From: Streptomyces violens
GTDB lineage: Bacteria > Actinomycetota > Actinomycetes > Streptomycetales > Streptomycetaceae
Assembly (NCBI RefSeq): GCF_000717745.1
Contig: NZ_JOBH01000013.1
Coordinates: forward strand, 1 to 64,000
Direction: 5' to 3'
Length of the DNA stretch: 64,000 nt
The notes under the pieces are model-generated. The model ran no database searches and had not been told where the DNA came from. It was given only the letters and a program-made list of their open reading frames with translations. Positions 33,144 to 41,269 of the stretch are shown here, piece by piece. Position 1 is the stretch's first letter. Each line of letters starts with the position of its first letter. Made by a program: the position numbers and the translations under genes.

Positions 33144-33641
33144 TCAGCGCAGCCAGGGCAGATCGGCGCCCTGCGGCTGCAGGCCGTCCGCCACCGACCG
33201 GCAGATCTCGGCGAGTTGGCGTACCTGCTCCGGGGACAGCCGGTCGAACAGCGCGGCCCGTACGGTCGCGACGTGGCCCGGCGCGGACTCCTCCAGGACC
33301 TTCATGCCCTCGTCCGTGAGCACGGCGTTCTGGCCGCGCTTGTCGGAGGGGCAGTCCTCGCGGCGGACCCAGCCGTTCTTCTCCAGGCGCGCGATCGCGT
33401 GCGAGAGCCGGGACCGGGTGATCTTGGCGTTCTGGGCCAGCTCGGTCATCCGCAGCCGCCGCCGCGGCGCCTGGGAGAGCTGGACGAGCAGGCCGTAGTA
33501 GATGTGCGGCATGCCGGCATCGCGCTGCAGCTGCCGGTCGAGGTGGTCTTCCAGAAGCGTGGTGGCGTGCAGGTACGACTGCCAGGCGTACTGCTCCTCG
33601 TCGCTGAGCCAGCGCGGCTCACCGGCCATGTCGTTGCTCAT
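33144..33641 (-). CDS. MarR-family transcriptional regulator
   Basis: 165 aa winged-helix dimeric regulator. MTELAQNAKITRSRLSHAIARLEKNGWVRRE contains the recognition helix and is followed by the wing DCPSDKRGQNAVLTDEG. An aromatic-rich N-terminus (WLSDEEQYAWQSYL) matches the MarR/SlyA subgroup often linked to oxidative or aromatic-compound stress. ATG 33641 or GTG 33650 are both possible. Divergent from two flavin-barrel genes which it may control. Confidence 0.88.
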   Translation of the reverse strand: MSNDMAGEPRWLSDEEQYAWQSYLHATTLLEDHLDRQLQRDAGMPHIYYGLLVQLSQAPRRRLRMTELAQNAKITRSRLSHAIARLEKNGWVRREDCPSDKRGQNAVLTDEGMKVLEESAPGHVATVRAALFDRLSPEQVRQLAEICRSVADGLQPQGADLPWLR

Positions 33642-33672
33642 ACCATCCACTGTCTCATTGCCCGTGGCGTTC

Positions 33673-33687
33673 TTGAAGATTTAACAA
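33673..33687. promoter_or_regulatory. Possible MarR operator / AT-rich promoter
   Basis: TTGAAGATTTAACAA (33673-33687) is an AT-rich imperfect palindrome (TTGaa...ttAACAA style) 32 bases upstream of the MarR start, in an otherwise GC-rich region. Size and composition fit MarR-type sites. Proposed from position only. Confidence 0.35.
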
Positions 33688-33786
33688 CGAAGTGGACGGC
33701 CGTTATGCCCGTGCCCACGCCGGAATGCCCTGCGGCTGCCCTTCGTTGTGGAGGTGTCACGCACTCGACGCCCAGGAGGCGCAGCG

Positions 33787-34212
33787 ATGCCGCTCACCGT
33801 GGAAGAACGTGACCAGTTGCTCGCCGAGCCGCACGTAGCCGTGCTGGCCGTGGATTCGGGGAGCGGACGCGCTCCCCTGGCGGTGCCGATCTGGTACAGC
33901 TACCGCCCCGGCGGCGGCTTCCTGGTCTTCACCGGCCGTACGTCCCGCAAGGCGCGGCGCATCGAGGCGGCGGGGCGGTTCTCGCTGGTCGTGCAGCGCA
34001 CCTCGCCGACGTACCGGTACGTCATGGCGGAGGGGCCGGCGAAGCTGGTCCCGGTCACCGTCGAGGACGTCGAGGAGGTGGCCGGGCGGTACGTGCCGCC
34101 GGAGGGCGTGGCGGAGTACGTACGACAGGCGCTCTCCGGGGACGGCGACGAGATGGTCGCAGTCCTGCTCACCCCGGAGCACTGGATCTCGGCGGACGCG
34201 GGACCTTCCTGA
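33787..34212 (+). CDS. Pyridoxamine 5'-phosphate oxidase-like flavin split-barrel protein
   Basis: 141 aa. The split-barrel signature is visible in LLAEPHVAVLAVDSGSGRAPLAVPIWYSY, FLVFTGRTSRKARRIEAAGR and YRYVMAEGPAKLVPV. Such small proteins bind FMN, F420 or haem; the presence of fbiC in the genome makes F420 possible, but residues do not decide it. ATG 33787 with GGAGG 7 nt upstream. Followed 54 bases later by a second split-barrel gene, so probably one operon under MarR control. Confidence 0.85.
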   Translation: MPLTVEERDQLLAEPHVAVLAVDSGSGRAPLAVPIWYSYRPGGGFLVFTGRTSRKARRIEAAGRFSLVVQRTSPTYRYVMAEGPAKLVPVTVEDVEEVAGRYVPPEGVAEYVRQALSGDGDEMVAVLLTPEHWISADAGPS

Positions 34213-34266
34213 GACTGTTCGTAAAGCCTGACGGAAGGTGTCGGGTATCCCCGTCAGTCTGAGGCC

Positions 34267-34794
34267 ATGACGAACACGGTGGCGACGACGCACACGAAGG
34301 CAGCGGGCTGGTCGGAGTTCTCCGCGGCGGAGCCCGCGCTCGCGGGGTGGGTGGAGCGGCGGTTCGGCGCGTACCGGCACCATGTGCTGGCGACGCTGCG
34401 CGCGGACGGTTCGCCGCGGCTGAGCGGCCTGGAGGCCGACTTCCGGGGCGGGGAGCTGTGGCTCGGCATGATGCCCGGGTCGCGGAAGGCGCTGGACCTG
34501 CGGCGCGATCCCCGGTTCGCGCTGCACGCCAATCCGGGTGCCGGTGACGGCATGGCGGACGGGGACGTACGGATCGCGGGGCGCGCCATGGAGGTCACCG
34601 AGGCGGACGTGCTCGCGCGGTACGCGGACGAGGCCGGGGCGCCGCTGCCGTTCCACCTCTTCCGGGCGGAGCTGACCGAGGTGGTGCGGACGTACGTCGA
34701 GGACCCGCACATCGTGCTGGTGACCTGGCGCCCGGGGCGTGCCGTGCGCACCGTACGGCGCGGCAACGACGACGCCCCGCCGACCGTCGACTGA
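34267..34794 (+). CDS. Pyridoxamine 5'-phosphate oxidase-family protein, second
   Basis: 175 aa split-barrel protein of a different subgroup from its neighbour. Key parts are RFGAYRHHVLATLRADGSPRLSG, GELWLGMMPGSRKALDLRRDPRFALH and VRIAGRAMEVTEADV. Close relatives are annotated as FMN-binding or pyridoxamine-phosphate-oxidase-like; reaction unknown. The last seven codons plus stop are duplicated immediately downstream, and the second copy forms the left arm of the terminator. Confidence 0.85.
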   Translation: MTNTVATTHTKAAGWSEFSAAEPALAGWVERRFGAYRHHVLATLRADGSPRLSGLEADFRGGELWLGMMPGSRKALDLRRDPRFALHANPGAGDGMADGDVRIAGRAMEVTEADVLARYADEAGAPLPFHLFRAELTEVVRTYVEDPHIVLVTWRPGRAVRTVRRGNDDAPPTVD

Positions 34795-34836
34795 GAACGC
34801 CCCGCCGACCGTCGACTGACGGCGGTCGGCGGGGCG
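34773..34836 (+). terminator. Terminator formed by a duplicated gene end
   Basis: A 22-bp sequence covering the last codons and stop of the preceding gene (34773-34794) is repeated exactly at 34798-34819. The start of the second copy, CGCCCCGCCGACCG (34798-34811), pairs perfectly with CGGTCGGCGGGGCG (34823-34836) to make a 14-bp hairpin, shared with the convergent gene at 34850. Confidence 0.85.
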
Positions 34837-34849
34837 CACGCGGTGGGGG

Positions 34850-35269
34850 CTACCGTCGCGCCCCCGGAGTGCCGTGTGTACGGAAGAGGTACAGGGCCAC
34901 GACCAGCATGATCACGCCGAACAGGGCGCCCATGCCCGACGCCTTCAGCACCGTCGAGGTCCCGGCGAGGCTGTAGAGGAAGCCCATCGTGGCGCCGAAC
35001 ATCACGCCGTACGAGAGGGCGCGGACCTCGGTGATCATGCGGGACTGGCTGTGCATCAGGGCCAGCCCGAGGACCACGGTCACCGCGGTGGCGATCAGGC
35101 CGAGCACGAAGGCGTGGACGCTGGACGAGCCGGTGCTGTGGTCGAGCAGTCCCGCGTAGATGCCGTAGGCGATGCCGCCCGCGACGGGAACACCGGTCGT
35201 GACGGCCACGTGGTGGCGGGGCGCCGCGGCCGTGGTGGCCGTGGAGCGGGTGCGAGCGTGCGTCTGCAT
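34850..35269 (-). CDS. Small four-helix membrane protein, unknown function
   Basis: 139 aa. ATG 35269 after GAGGAG. After a polar N-terminus (MQTHARTRST...) there are four hydrophobic segments: VTTGVPVAGGIAYGIYAGLL, AFVLGLIATAVTVVLGLALM, ALSYGVMFGATMGFLYSLAG and GALFGVIMLVVALYLF. No family recognised. 53 bases downstream of the acetyltransferase gene on the same strand, so possibly cotranscribed. Confidence 0.75.
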   Translation of the reverse strand: MQTHARTRSTATTAAAPRHHVAVTTGVPVAGGIAYGIYAGLLDHSTGSSSVHAFVLGLIATAVTVVLGLALMHSQSRMITEVRALSYGVMFGATMGFLYSLAGTSTVLKASGMGALFGVIMLVVALYLFRTHGTPGARR

Positions 35270-35322
35270 GACGGCTCCTCTCTCTCGCCCTCCCTCCAGG
35301 CGACACCCGGGCGCGGCCGCCG

Positions 35323-35883
35323 TCAACCGGAGCCGGGATCGTTCTCGTACCCGGAGCCCAGCTCCTTCTCGTACCAGGCCACGTCCCAGTAGCGGCCGAA
35401 TTTGCGGCCGACCTCCGCGAACGTACCGACGTGCCGGAAGCCGAAGCGGGCGTGCAGGGCGGCCGAGCCGGGGTTGGGCAGCGCGATGCCCGCGTACGCG
35501 CGGTGCACGTCCTTGCCCTCCAGGGCCTCGAAGAGCGCCTTGTAGAGCAGGGTGCCGACGCCGCGGCCGGTCGCTTCGGGCGCGAGGTAGACCGTCGTCT
35601 CCACGGACGTGCGGTACGCGGGCTTGGGGCGGAAGGGGCTGGTGGTGGCGTACCCGAGGAGGCGCCCCTGCCGCGCGCCCGCGTTCTCCCGGGCAACCAG
35701 AAGGCGGTGCGGGCCGTCTTCGGGGTGGGAGAGGAGCCAGGGGCGCCGCTCTTCGGGGGTGAAGGGCTCGGTGTCGAATGTGATCGCTGTCTCACGGACG
35801 TAGTGGTTGTAAAGCTCCGTGAGGGCCGCCAGATCGGCCTCGATGCCCGGCCTGACCTGCACTTCCCTGCACTCCAGCGGCAT
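35323..35883 (-). CDS. GNAT N-acetyltransferase, phosphinothricin-acetyltransferase-like
   Basis: Acetyl-CoA-dependent N-acetyltransferase, 186 aa. Matches the Pat/Bar branch: VRPGIEADLAALTELYNHYV, TAITFDTEPFTPEERRPWL, the acetyl-CoA loop APEATGRGVGTLLYKALFEAL (Q/RxxGxG/A form) and the C-terminal ALHARFGFRHVGTFAEVGRK with DVAWYEK. Relatives acetylate phosphinothricin, methionine sulfone or similar amino acids. ATG 35883 has GGAGG 4 nt upstream. Activity on phosphinothricin is possible, not shown. Confidence 0.88.
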   Translation of the reverse strand: MPLECREVQVRPGIEADLAALTELYNHYVRETAITFDTEPFTPEERRPWLLSHPEDGPHRLLVARENAGARQGRLLGYATTSPFRPKPAYRTSVETTVYLAPEATGRGVGTLLYKALFEALEGKDVHRAYAGIALPNPGSAALHARFGFRHVGTFAEVGRKFGRYWDVAWYEKELGSGYENDPGSG

Positions 35884-35944
35884 GTGGCCTCCCTCGGTGG
35901 GGACGCAGGGTACTGCATGATCAGAAAAACGACGGGTCGCCATG

Positions 35945-35971
35945 GGAATTCTGTCCGGTTTCCAGCCGTTG
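35945..35971 (+). promoter_or_regulatory. Possible ECF (SigE-like) promoter of the sigma factor gene
   Basis: GGAATT (35945-35950) followed by GTTG (35968-35971), 17 nt apart, resembles the GGAAC...GTT pattern of extracytoplasmic-function sigma promoters. In S. coelicolor one hrdD promoter is SigE-dependent, which is why I looked; the match here is imperfect. Confidence 0.3.
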
Positions 35972-36072
35972 TTTCCTTCAGACGGGGGCACCCGGGCCCC
36001 GGCAGACCGCAGGGATCAGGTGTCCCGGCCGCCACCATCCCGCGACCGACTCATCGCAGAGGGAGCACACGC

Positions 36073-37074
36073 ATGGCAACCCGTGCCGTCGCCCGTCGTC
36101 AGCCCACCACGAGCGGTGCTGAGACGGCAAACAGCGTTCGCGCCGTAGGCGGGGAGATCGCCGACCGCGACCTGGTCGGCATGTACCTCGACGAGATCGC
36201 GCGCACGCCACTGCTCGACGCCGCGAAGGAGGTCGAGCTGTCGCAGACCATCGAGGCGGGTGTCTATGCCCGGCAGATCCTGGACGGCGAGGTGACCGAC
36301 GGCAACGCCGCCGGCGCGACGCCCGAGGAGCTGCAGGCGCTGGCCGACGAGGCCGAGAAGGCCAAGGACGTCTTCATCCGTTCCAACCTCCGCCTGGTCG
36401 TAGCGGTCGCCCGCCGCTATCCGCGGAGCGGCCTGCCGCTGCTGGACCTGATCCAGGAGGGGAACGCCGGCCTGGTGCGCGCGGTCGAGAAGTTCGACTA
36501 CGCCAAGGGCTTCAAGTTCTCCACGTACGCGACGTGGTGGATCCGCCAGGCGATCACGCGGTCCATAGCCGACCAGTCCCGTACGATCCGGCTGCCCGTC
36601 CACCTGGTCGAGGAGCTGGGCCGGATCCGCCGTGTGCAGCGCGAGTTCAACCGCGAGCACGGCCGCGACCCGGAGCACGCGGAGATCGCCGCCGAGCTGG
36701 GCGCCAAGCCCGAGCGGATCAGCGACGTCCTGGACTGGGCCCGCGACCCCGTCAGCCTGAACATGTCCGTGGACGACGAGGGCGAGACGCAGTTCGGTGA
36801 CCTGCTGGAGGACACCTCCGCGGCGTCGCCCGAGCAGTCCGTGCTCACGCTGCTGCGCAGCGAGGAGCTGGAGGACCTGATCGACCGTCTCGACGGCCGC
36901 ACCGCCTCGATCATCAAGGCGCGGTACGGCATCGAGGACGGCCGCGAGCGGACCCTGACCGAGGTCGGCAAGCAGCACGGCCTGACCCGTGAGCGGATCC
37001 GCCAGATAGAGAAGCACGCGCTGCTGGAGCTGAAGCGCATGGCGCACGACACGGGCTTCGACGCCGCGGCGTAA
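36073..37074 (+). CDS. hrdD: RpoD-like group 2 sigma factor HrdD
   Basis: Principal-type sigma-70 factor, 333 aa, lacking the long region 1.1 of HrdB. Region 1.2 LVGMYLDEIARTPLL; region 2 FIRSNLRLVVAVARRYPRSG and LDLIQEGNAGLVRAVEKFDY with FSTYATWWIRQAITRSI; region 3 LPVHLVEELGRIRRVQREF; region 4 SIIKARYGIEDGRERTLTEV with the HTH GLTRERIRQIEKHALLELK. The N-terminus MATRAVARRQP and the length match HrdD as I remember it. ATG 36073 with GAGGGAG upstream. Non-essential in S. coelicolor and transcribed by ECF sigma factors. A strong hairpin follows. Confidence 0.88.
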   Translation: MATRAVARRQPTTSGAETANSVRAVGGEIADRDLVGMYLDEIARTPLLDAAKEVELSQTIEAGVYARQILDGEVTDGNAAGATPEELQALADEAEKAKDVFIRSNLRLVVAVARRYPRSGLPLLDLIQEGNAGLVRAVEKFDYAKGFKFSTYATWWIRQAITRSIADQSRTIRLPVHLVEELGRIRRVQREFNREHGRDPEHAEIAAELGAKPERISDVLDWARDPVSLNMSVDDEGETQFGDLLEDTSAASPEQSVLTLLRSEELEDLIDRLDGRTASIIKARYGIEDGRERTLTEVGKQHGLTRERIRQIEKHALLELKRMAHDTGFDAAA

Positions 37075-37126
37075 ACGCTTCTTCACCCCATAACGGGACC
37101 TCGCCCGCAGCGGGTCCCCCCAGTAC

Positions 37127-37160
37127 GAGCCCCGGCACCCTCCCCCGAGTGCCGGGGCTC
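37127..37160 (+). terminator. Hairpin terminator after hrdD
   Basis: GAGCCCCGGCAC (37127-37138) pairs perfectly with GTGCCGGGGCTC (37149-37160), loop 10 nt, followed by TTTG. Confidence 0.85.
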
Positions 37161-37326
37161 TTTGCTGTCCATGCGCGGTGGGCCTTGTAGATCCCTTGGA
37201 TGGGATGCCCGTTTGTGTCTGCCCATTGCCCGAGTCTGTTTACTTTGCAGAAATCCGGGCGTAGCCTGCTGGTGAAACCACACGTTCGGGCATCGTACGG
37301 ACAGGAACGGAACGGACCCAGGTCGC

Positions 37327-38088
37327 ATGTACGCAGCGGAACGACAGCAGGAGATCCTGCGCCTCGCCCGGGACAGCGGGCGGGTCGACGTCCTCTCCCT
37401 CGCCGAGGAATTCCAGGTCACCGCCGAGACCGTGCGGCGCGACCTGAAGGCGCTGGACCGCGCCGGACTGGTCCGGCGGGTGCACGGCGGGGCCATACCA
37501 GCGGGCCGGCTGGACTTCGAACCGGACCTCGCCGAGCGGGACACCGTCGCGGCCGACGAGAAGGACCGCATAGCGCGCGCCGCGCTCGCCGAGCTGCCCG
37601 ACGACGGCAGCGTGATCCTGGACGCGGGCACCACCGCGGCCCGGCTGGCCGCCGAGTTCCCGCTGGAGTCCGACGTCACCGTCGTGACCCACGGCCTCCC
37701 GGTCGCCGCCCGCCTCGCCGACCACCCCGGGCTCACCCTGCACCTCGTCGGCGGCCGCATCCGGCACCGTACGCGGGCCGCCGTGGACGACTGGGCGCTG
37801 CGCGCCTACCGCGAGATCAACGCCGACGTCCTCTTCCTCGCGACGAACGGCTTCTCGCTGGAAGGCGGCCTGACCACGCCCGACCTCGCCGAGGCCGCCG
37901 TCAAGCGGGCGGTGATCGCCGCCGCCCGGCGGGTCGTGCTGATCGCCGACTCCTCGAAGTTCGGGCAGCAGCACTTCGCCCGCTTCGGCGACCTCTCCGA
38001 CGTCGACGTCCTGATCACCGACACCGGGCTCAGCCCCGAGAACGCCCTCGCCATCGAGCGCGCGGGCACGGAAGTAGTACGCGCATGA
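37327..38088 (+). CDS. fruR: DeoR/GlpR-family regulator of the fructose operon
   Basis: 253 aa. The N-terminal HTH (about 3-57: ERQQEILRLARDSGRVDVLS, TAETVRRDLKALDRAGLVRR) with the VHGGA motif is DeoR-type; the C-terminal sugar-phosphate sensor contains VILDAGTTAARLA, VTHGLPVAARLA, LATNGFSLEGGLTTPDLAEA and VLIADSSKFGQ. The effector is expected to be fructose-1-phosphate. ATG 37327 follows the AT-rich leader GTCTGTTTACTTTGCAG (37232-37248), a possible promoter/operator. Its stop overlaps the fruK start (ATGA), so the operon is co-translated. Confidence 0.9.
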   Translation: MYAAERQQEILRLARDSGRVDVLSLAEEFQVTAETVRRDLKALDRAGLVRRVHGGAIPAGRLDFEPDLAERDTVAADEKDRIARAALAELPDDGSVILDAGTTAARLAAEFPLESDVTVVTHGLPVAARLADHPGLTLHLVGGRIRHRTRAAVDDWALRAYREINADVLFLATNGFSLEGGLTTPDLAEAAVKRAVIAAARRVVLIADSSKFGQQHFARFGDLSDVDVLITDTGLSPENALAIERAGTEVVRA

Positions 38089-39032
38089 TCCTCACCGTCA
38101 CCCCCAACCCCAGCCTGGACCGCACGTACGAGGTGCCCGCTCTGGAGCGCGGCGCCGTGCTGCGGGCCGGCGCCGACCGGGTCGACCCCGGCGGCAAGGG
38201 CGTCAACGTCTCCCGGGCGGTCGCGGCCGCCGGGCACGAGACGCTCGCCGTGCTGCCGGTCGGCGGCCCGGCCGGACAGGCGCTCGCGAACCTGCTGGTG
38301 GCCGAGGGGATAGAGGTCGCGCCGGTCCCGGTCGCCGGGGCCACCCGCTCCAACATCGCGGTCGCCGAGCCCGACGGCACCCTTACGAAGATCAACGCGT
38401 CCGGCCCCGAGCTGTCGGCGGCCGAGTCCGAAGCGCTGCTGGAGACCGTACGGGAGCGCTCGGCGGGCGCCGCCTGGATCGCCTGCTGCGGCAGCCTGCC
38501 GCGCGGGCTGGCGCCCGAGTGGTACGCCGATCTGGTCGCCCGCGCGCATCGGGCCGGGGCCCGGATCGCCCTGGACACCTCGGGCCCGTCGCTCACCGCG
38601 GCACTGCGCGAGCGCCCCGACGTGGTCAAGCCCAACGCCGAGGAGCTGGCGCAGGCCGTCGGTCGGCCGCTCGCCACGATCGGCGACGCGGTGAAGGCCG
38701 CGGAGGAGCTGCGGACGCTCGGCGCGCGGGCGGTATTGGCCTCACTCGGCGCGGACGGGCAGCTGCTGGTCGACGCGACCGGGGCGTATTACGGCTGCGC
38801 CGAGGTGGATGTCGTGCGCAGCAATGTCGGTGCGGGGGACGCCTCGCTGGCGGGGTTCCTCGCGGCCGGTGGTACGGGGATCCGTGCGCTGGCCGAGGCG
38901 GTGGCGCACGGCGCGGCTGCGGTGCAGTTGCCGGGGAGCGTGATGCCGACGCCTGCCGACCTGCGGCCGTCGGACGTGACGGTGACCGATGTAGTCCCGG
39001 TCGACCGCCCGCTGACGGAGGCCGTGTCATGA
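38085..39032 (+). CDS. fruK: 1-phosphofructokinase
   Basis: Phosphorylates fructose-1-phosphate to fructose-1,6-bisphosphate with ATP, 315 aa, PfkB family. N-terminal ILTVTPNPSLDRTYEV, RVDPGGKGVNVSRAV (substrate site), KPNAEELAQAVG and the C-terminal anion-hole/catalytic motif SNVGAGDASLAGFLA, where Ala-Ser replaces the more usual Ser-Met after GAGD. ATG 38085 overlaps the fruR stop as ATGA. Near its end GGAGG sits 7 nt before a second ATGA at 39029 that opens a 31-codon ORF leading to fruA. Confidence 0.94.
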   Translation: MILTVTPNPSLDRTYEVPALERGAVLRAGADRVDPGGKGVNVSRAVAAAGHETLAVLPVGGPAGQALANLLVAEGIEVAPVPVAGATRSNIAVAEPDGTLTKINASGPELSAAESEALLETVRERSAGAAWIACCGSLPRGLAPEWYADLVARAHRAGARIALDTSGPSLTAALRERPDVVKPNAEELAQAVGRPLATIGDAVKAAEELRTLGARAVLASLGADGQLLVDATGAYYGCAEVDVVRSNVGAGDASLAGFLAAGGTGIRALAEAVAHGAAAVQLPGSVMPTPADLRPSDVTVTDVVPVDRPLTEAVS

Positions 39033-39124
39033 ACGGTTCTGTGCGTCGGGGTCGCCCGCCGTTCGATTGTCCTCAAACGCCGGACAGGCTGGATTTGCCG
39101 GTTTCTGAAGGGAGCCCGCGATGA
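39029..39124 (+). CDS. 31-codon linker ORF coupling fruK to fruA
   Basis: ATG 39029 shares bases with the fruK stop (ATGA) and has GGAGG 7 nt upstream inside fruK; its own TGA (39122-39124) shares bases with the fruA ATG (39121). The peptide MNGSVRRGRPPFDCPQTPDR continues LDLPVSEGSPR. Its central part is encoded by a sequence resembling a dispersed Streptomyces repeat, so the peptide itself is probably meaningless while its translation carries ribosomes from fruK to fruA. Confidence 0.55.
   Translation: MNGSVRRGRPPFDCPQTPDRLDLPVSEGSPR
39050..39100. repeat. Dispersed intergenic repeat-like element between fruK and fruA
   Basis: Contains GTCCTCAAACGCCGGACAGG (39069-39088) with TTCGATT before and CTGGATTTGCCG after. 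From memory, sequences of the form CCTCAAACGCCGGACGGGCTG recur between genes in many Streptomyces genomes. Only one copy was noticed in this window. Confidence 0.5.
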
Positions 39125-41178
39125 GTGAGCTGATCACCGCGGATCTGGTCGATCTCGACCTGTCCGCCGACACCAAGGAAGCGGCCGCCAGGTCGCTGGC
39201 CGAACGGATGGTGGCGGCCGGTCGCGTCACCGACCTGGAGGGATTCCTCGCGGACGTGGCCGCGCGCGAGGCCCAGATGCCCACCGGCCTGGACGGCGGC
39301 ATCGGCATCCCGCACTGCCGGAGTGCCCATGTCACCGAGCCGACGCTGGCCTTCGGGCGCAGCGCCGCCGGCATCGACTTCGGCGCCGCGGACGGCCCGG
39401 CCGACCTGGTCTTCCTGATTGCCGCGCCGACCGGCGGCGACGCCGACCACCTGTCGATCCTCTCGACGCTGGCCCGGCACCTGATGGACACCGAGTTCAC
39501 CGGCGCCCTGCGCTCGGCGGACGACCCGGAGCGGGCGGCCGCGCTGGTACGGGGCGACGAGCCCGAGGCCGCCGAGGCCCCCGAGCCGGAGCCCGCGGCC
39601 GAGGCCGCCGAGCCCGAAGCGGAGACCCCGGCAGCGGAGGCCCCGGAGACGCCGGATGCCCCGGAGCCCGAGGCCGCCAGTACGTTCAAGATCGTCGCTG
39701 TCACTTCCTGTCCCACCGGCATCGCGCACACCTACATGGCCGCCGAGTCGCTGACGAAGGCGGGCGAGGACGCCGGCGTGGAGCTGGTGGTCGAGACGCA
39801 GGGATCGGCCGGGTTCACCCGGCTCGACCCGGCGCTGATCGAGGCCGCCGACGGCGTGATCTTCGCGCACGACGTGGAGGTCCGGGACCGGGAGCGGTTC
39901 GCGGGCAAGCCCGTCGTCGACGTCGGCGTGAAGGCGGGCATCAACCGCCCCGCCGAACTGATCGCCGAGGTACAGGAGAAGGCGGCGCGCGGCGAGGTCG
40001 GCGCGCCGGCCGCGCACCGCGACGCGCCCATGGACCGGGGCGGCGAGGAGACCGACGGCTACGGCACGCGGCTGCGCAAGTGGCTGATGACCGGCGTCAG
40101 TTACATGGTGCCGTTCGTCGCCGCGGGCGGTCTGCTGATGGCCCTGGCCTTCGCGATCGGCGGCTACGAGATCAACAAGGCGCCGTCCGTCGCCGAGCAC
40201 TTCATCTGGACCGAGACCGGCAGCTGGGCCGCGCTGCTCTTCCAGATCGGCAATGTGGCCTTCACCTTCCTGGTGCCGGTGCTGGCCGGATTCATCGCGT
40301 ACGGGATGGCCGACCGGCCGGGGCTCGTACCGGGCTTCGTCGGCGGCTCGATCGCGCTGACGATCAACGCGGGCTTCCTGGGCGGACTGATCGCCGGTCT
40401 GGTCGCGGGCGCTGTGGTGATGGCGATCCAGCGGGTGAGGGTGCCCGCGCCGCTGCGCGGCATCATGCCGGTGGTGGTGATACCGCTGGTCTCCTCGGCG
40501 GTGGTCGGGTTCCTGATGTTCCTGGTCATCGGCAAGCCGATCGCCGCGCTCCAGAAGGCGCTGACCGACTGGCTGTCCGGCCTGACCGGCGCCAACGCGA
40601 TCATCCTGGGCGTCATCCTCGGCCTGATGATGTGCTTCGACCTCGGCGGCCCGCTGAACAAGGTCGCGTACGCCTTCGCGGTCGGCGGCCTGGCCAACCC
40701 CAACGACGGCAGCCTGAAGGTGATGGCCGCGGTGATGGCGGCCGGCATGGTCCCGCCGCTGGCGATGGCGCTGGCCACGACGGTGCGCGGCAAGCTGTTC
40801 ACCAAGGCCGAGCAGGAGAACGGCAAGGCCGCCTGGGTGCTGGGCGCTTCGTTCATCACCGAGGGCGCGATCCCGTTCGCCGCGGGCGACCCGCTGCGCG
40901 TGATCCCGTCGGCGATGGCGGGCGGCGCGGTGACCGGTGCGCTGTCGATGGCGTTCGGCTGCACGCTGCGCGCCCCGCACGGCGGCATCTTCGTGGTCCC
41001 GCTGATCGGCCAGCCGCTGCTGTACCTGGTGGCGATCGCCGCCGGCGTGGCCGTCAGTACGGCTCTGGTGGTCGTCCTGAAGGGGATGCGCAGGACCGGT
41101 ACGGAGGCGGTGGCCCCCGCCGCGGAAGGCGAGCCGCAGTCGGCCGCCGAAGCGAAGAGGGAGCCGGTCGCGGCCTGA
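39121..41178 (+). CDS. fruA: Fructose-specific PTS transporter EIIABC
   Basis: Phosphoenolpyruvate-dependent fructose uptake with phosphorylation to fructose-1-phosphate, 685 aa. EIIA domain (1-145) with phospho-His H65 in GIGIPHCRS; Glu/Ala/Pro-rich linker; EIIB (about 183-290) with phospho-Cys C197 in VTSCPTGIAHTYM; EIIC (about 315-665) with eight or more membrane segments, including MTGVSYMVPFVAAGGLLMAL and the GASFITEGAIPFAAGDP loop. ATG 39121 with AGGGAG 6 nt upstream. Works with FruK; HPr and EI are encoded elsewhere. Ends with a shared 16-bp terminator at 41206. Confidence 0.95.
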   Translation: MSELITADLVDLDLSADTKEAAARSLAERMVAAGRVTDLEGFLADVAAREAQMPTGLDGGIGIPHCRSAHVTEPTLAFGRSAAGIDFGAADGPADLVFLIAAPTGGDADHLSILSTLARHLMDTEFTGALRSADDPERAAALVRGDEPEAAEAPEPEPAAEAAEPEAETPAAEAPETPDAPEPEAASTFKIVAVTSCPTGIAHTYMAAESLTKAGEDAGVELVVETQGSAGFTRLDPALIEAADGVIFAHDVEVRDRERFAGKPVVDVGVKAGINRPAELIAEVQEKAARGEVGAPAAHRDAPMDRGGEETDGYGTRLRKWLMTGVSYMVPFVAAGGLLMALAFAIGGYEINKAPSVAEHFIWTETGSWAALLFQIGNVAFTFLVPVLAGFIAYGMADRPGLVPGFVGGSIALTINAGFLGGLIAGLVAGAVVMAIQRVRVPAPLRGIMPVVVIPLVSSAVVGFLMFLVIGKPIAALQKALTDWLSGLTGANAIILGVILGLMMCFDLGGPLNKVAYAFAVGGLANPNDGSLKVMAAVMAAGMVPPLAMALATTVRGKLFTKAEQENGKAAWVLGASFITEGAIPFAAGDPLRVIPSAMAGGAVTGALSMAFGCTLRAPHGGIFVVPLIGQPLLYLVAIAAGVAVSTALVVVLKGMRRTGTEAVAPAAEGEPQSAAEAKREPVAA

Positions 41179-41205
41179 GAGCCGACGCCTTCCCCTCCCA
41201 AGAAC

Positions 41206-41244
41206 ACACCACCCCGCTGCCAGTGCCCGGCAGCGGGGTGGTGT
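41206..41244. terminator. 16-bp perfect hairpin, bidirectional terminator
   Basis: ACACCACCCCGCTGCC (41206-41221) pairs perfectly with GGCAGCGGGGTGGTGT (41229-41244), loop AGTGCCC. It lies between the convergent fruA and L,D-transpeptidase genes. Confidence 0.92.
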
Positions 41245-41269
41245 ACGTCTGCGTGCGGCGCTCGAACGA

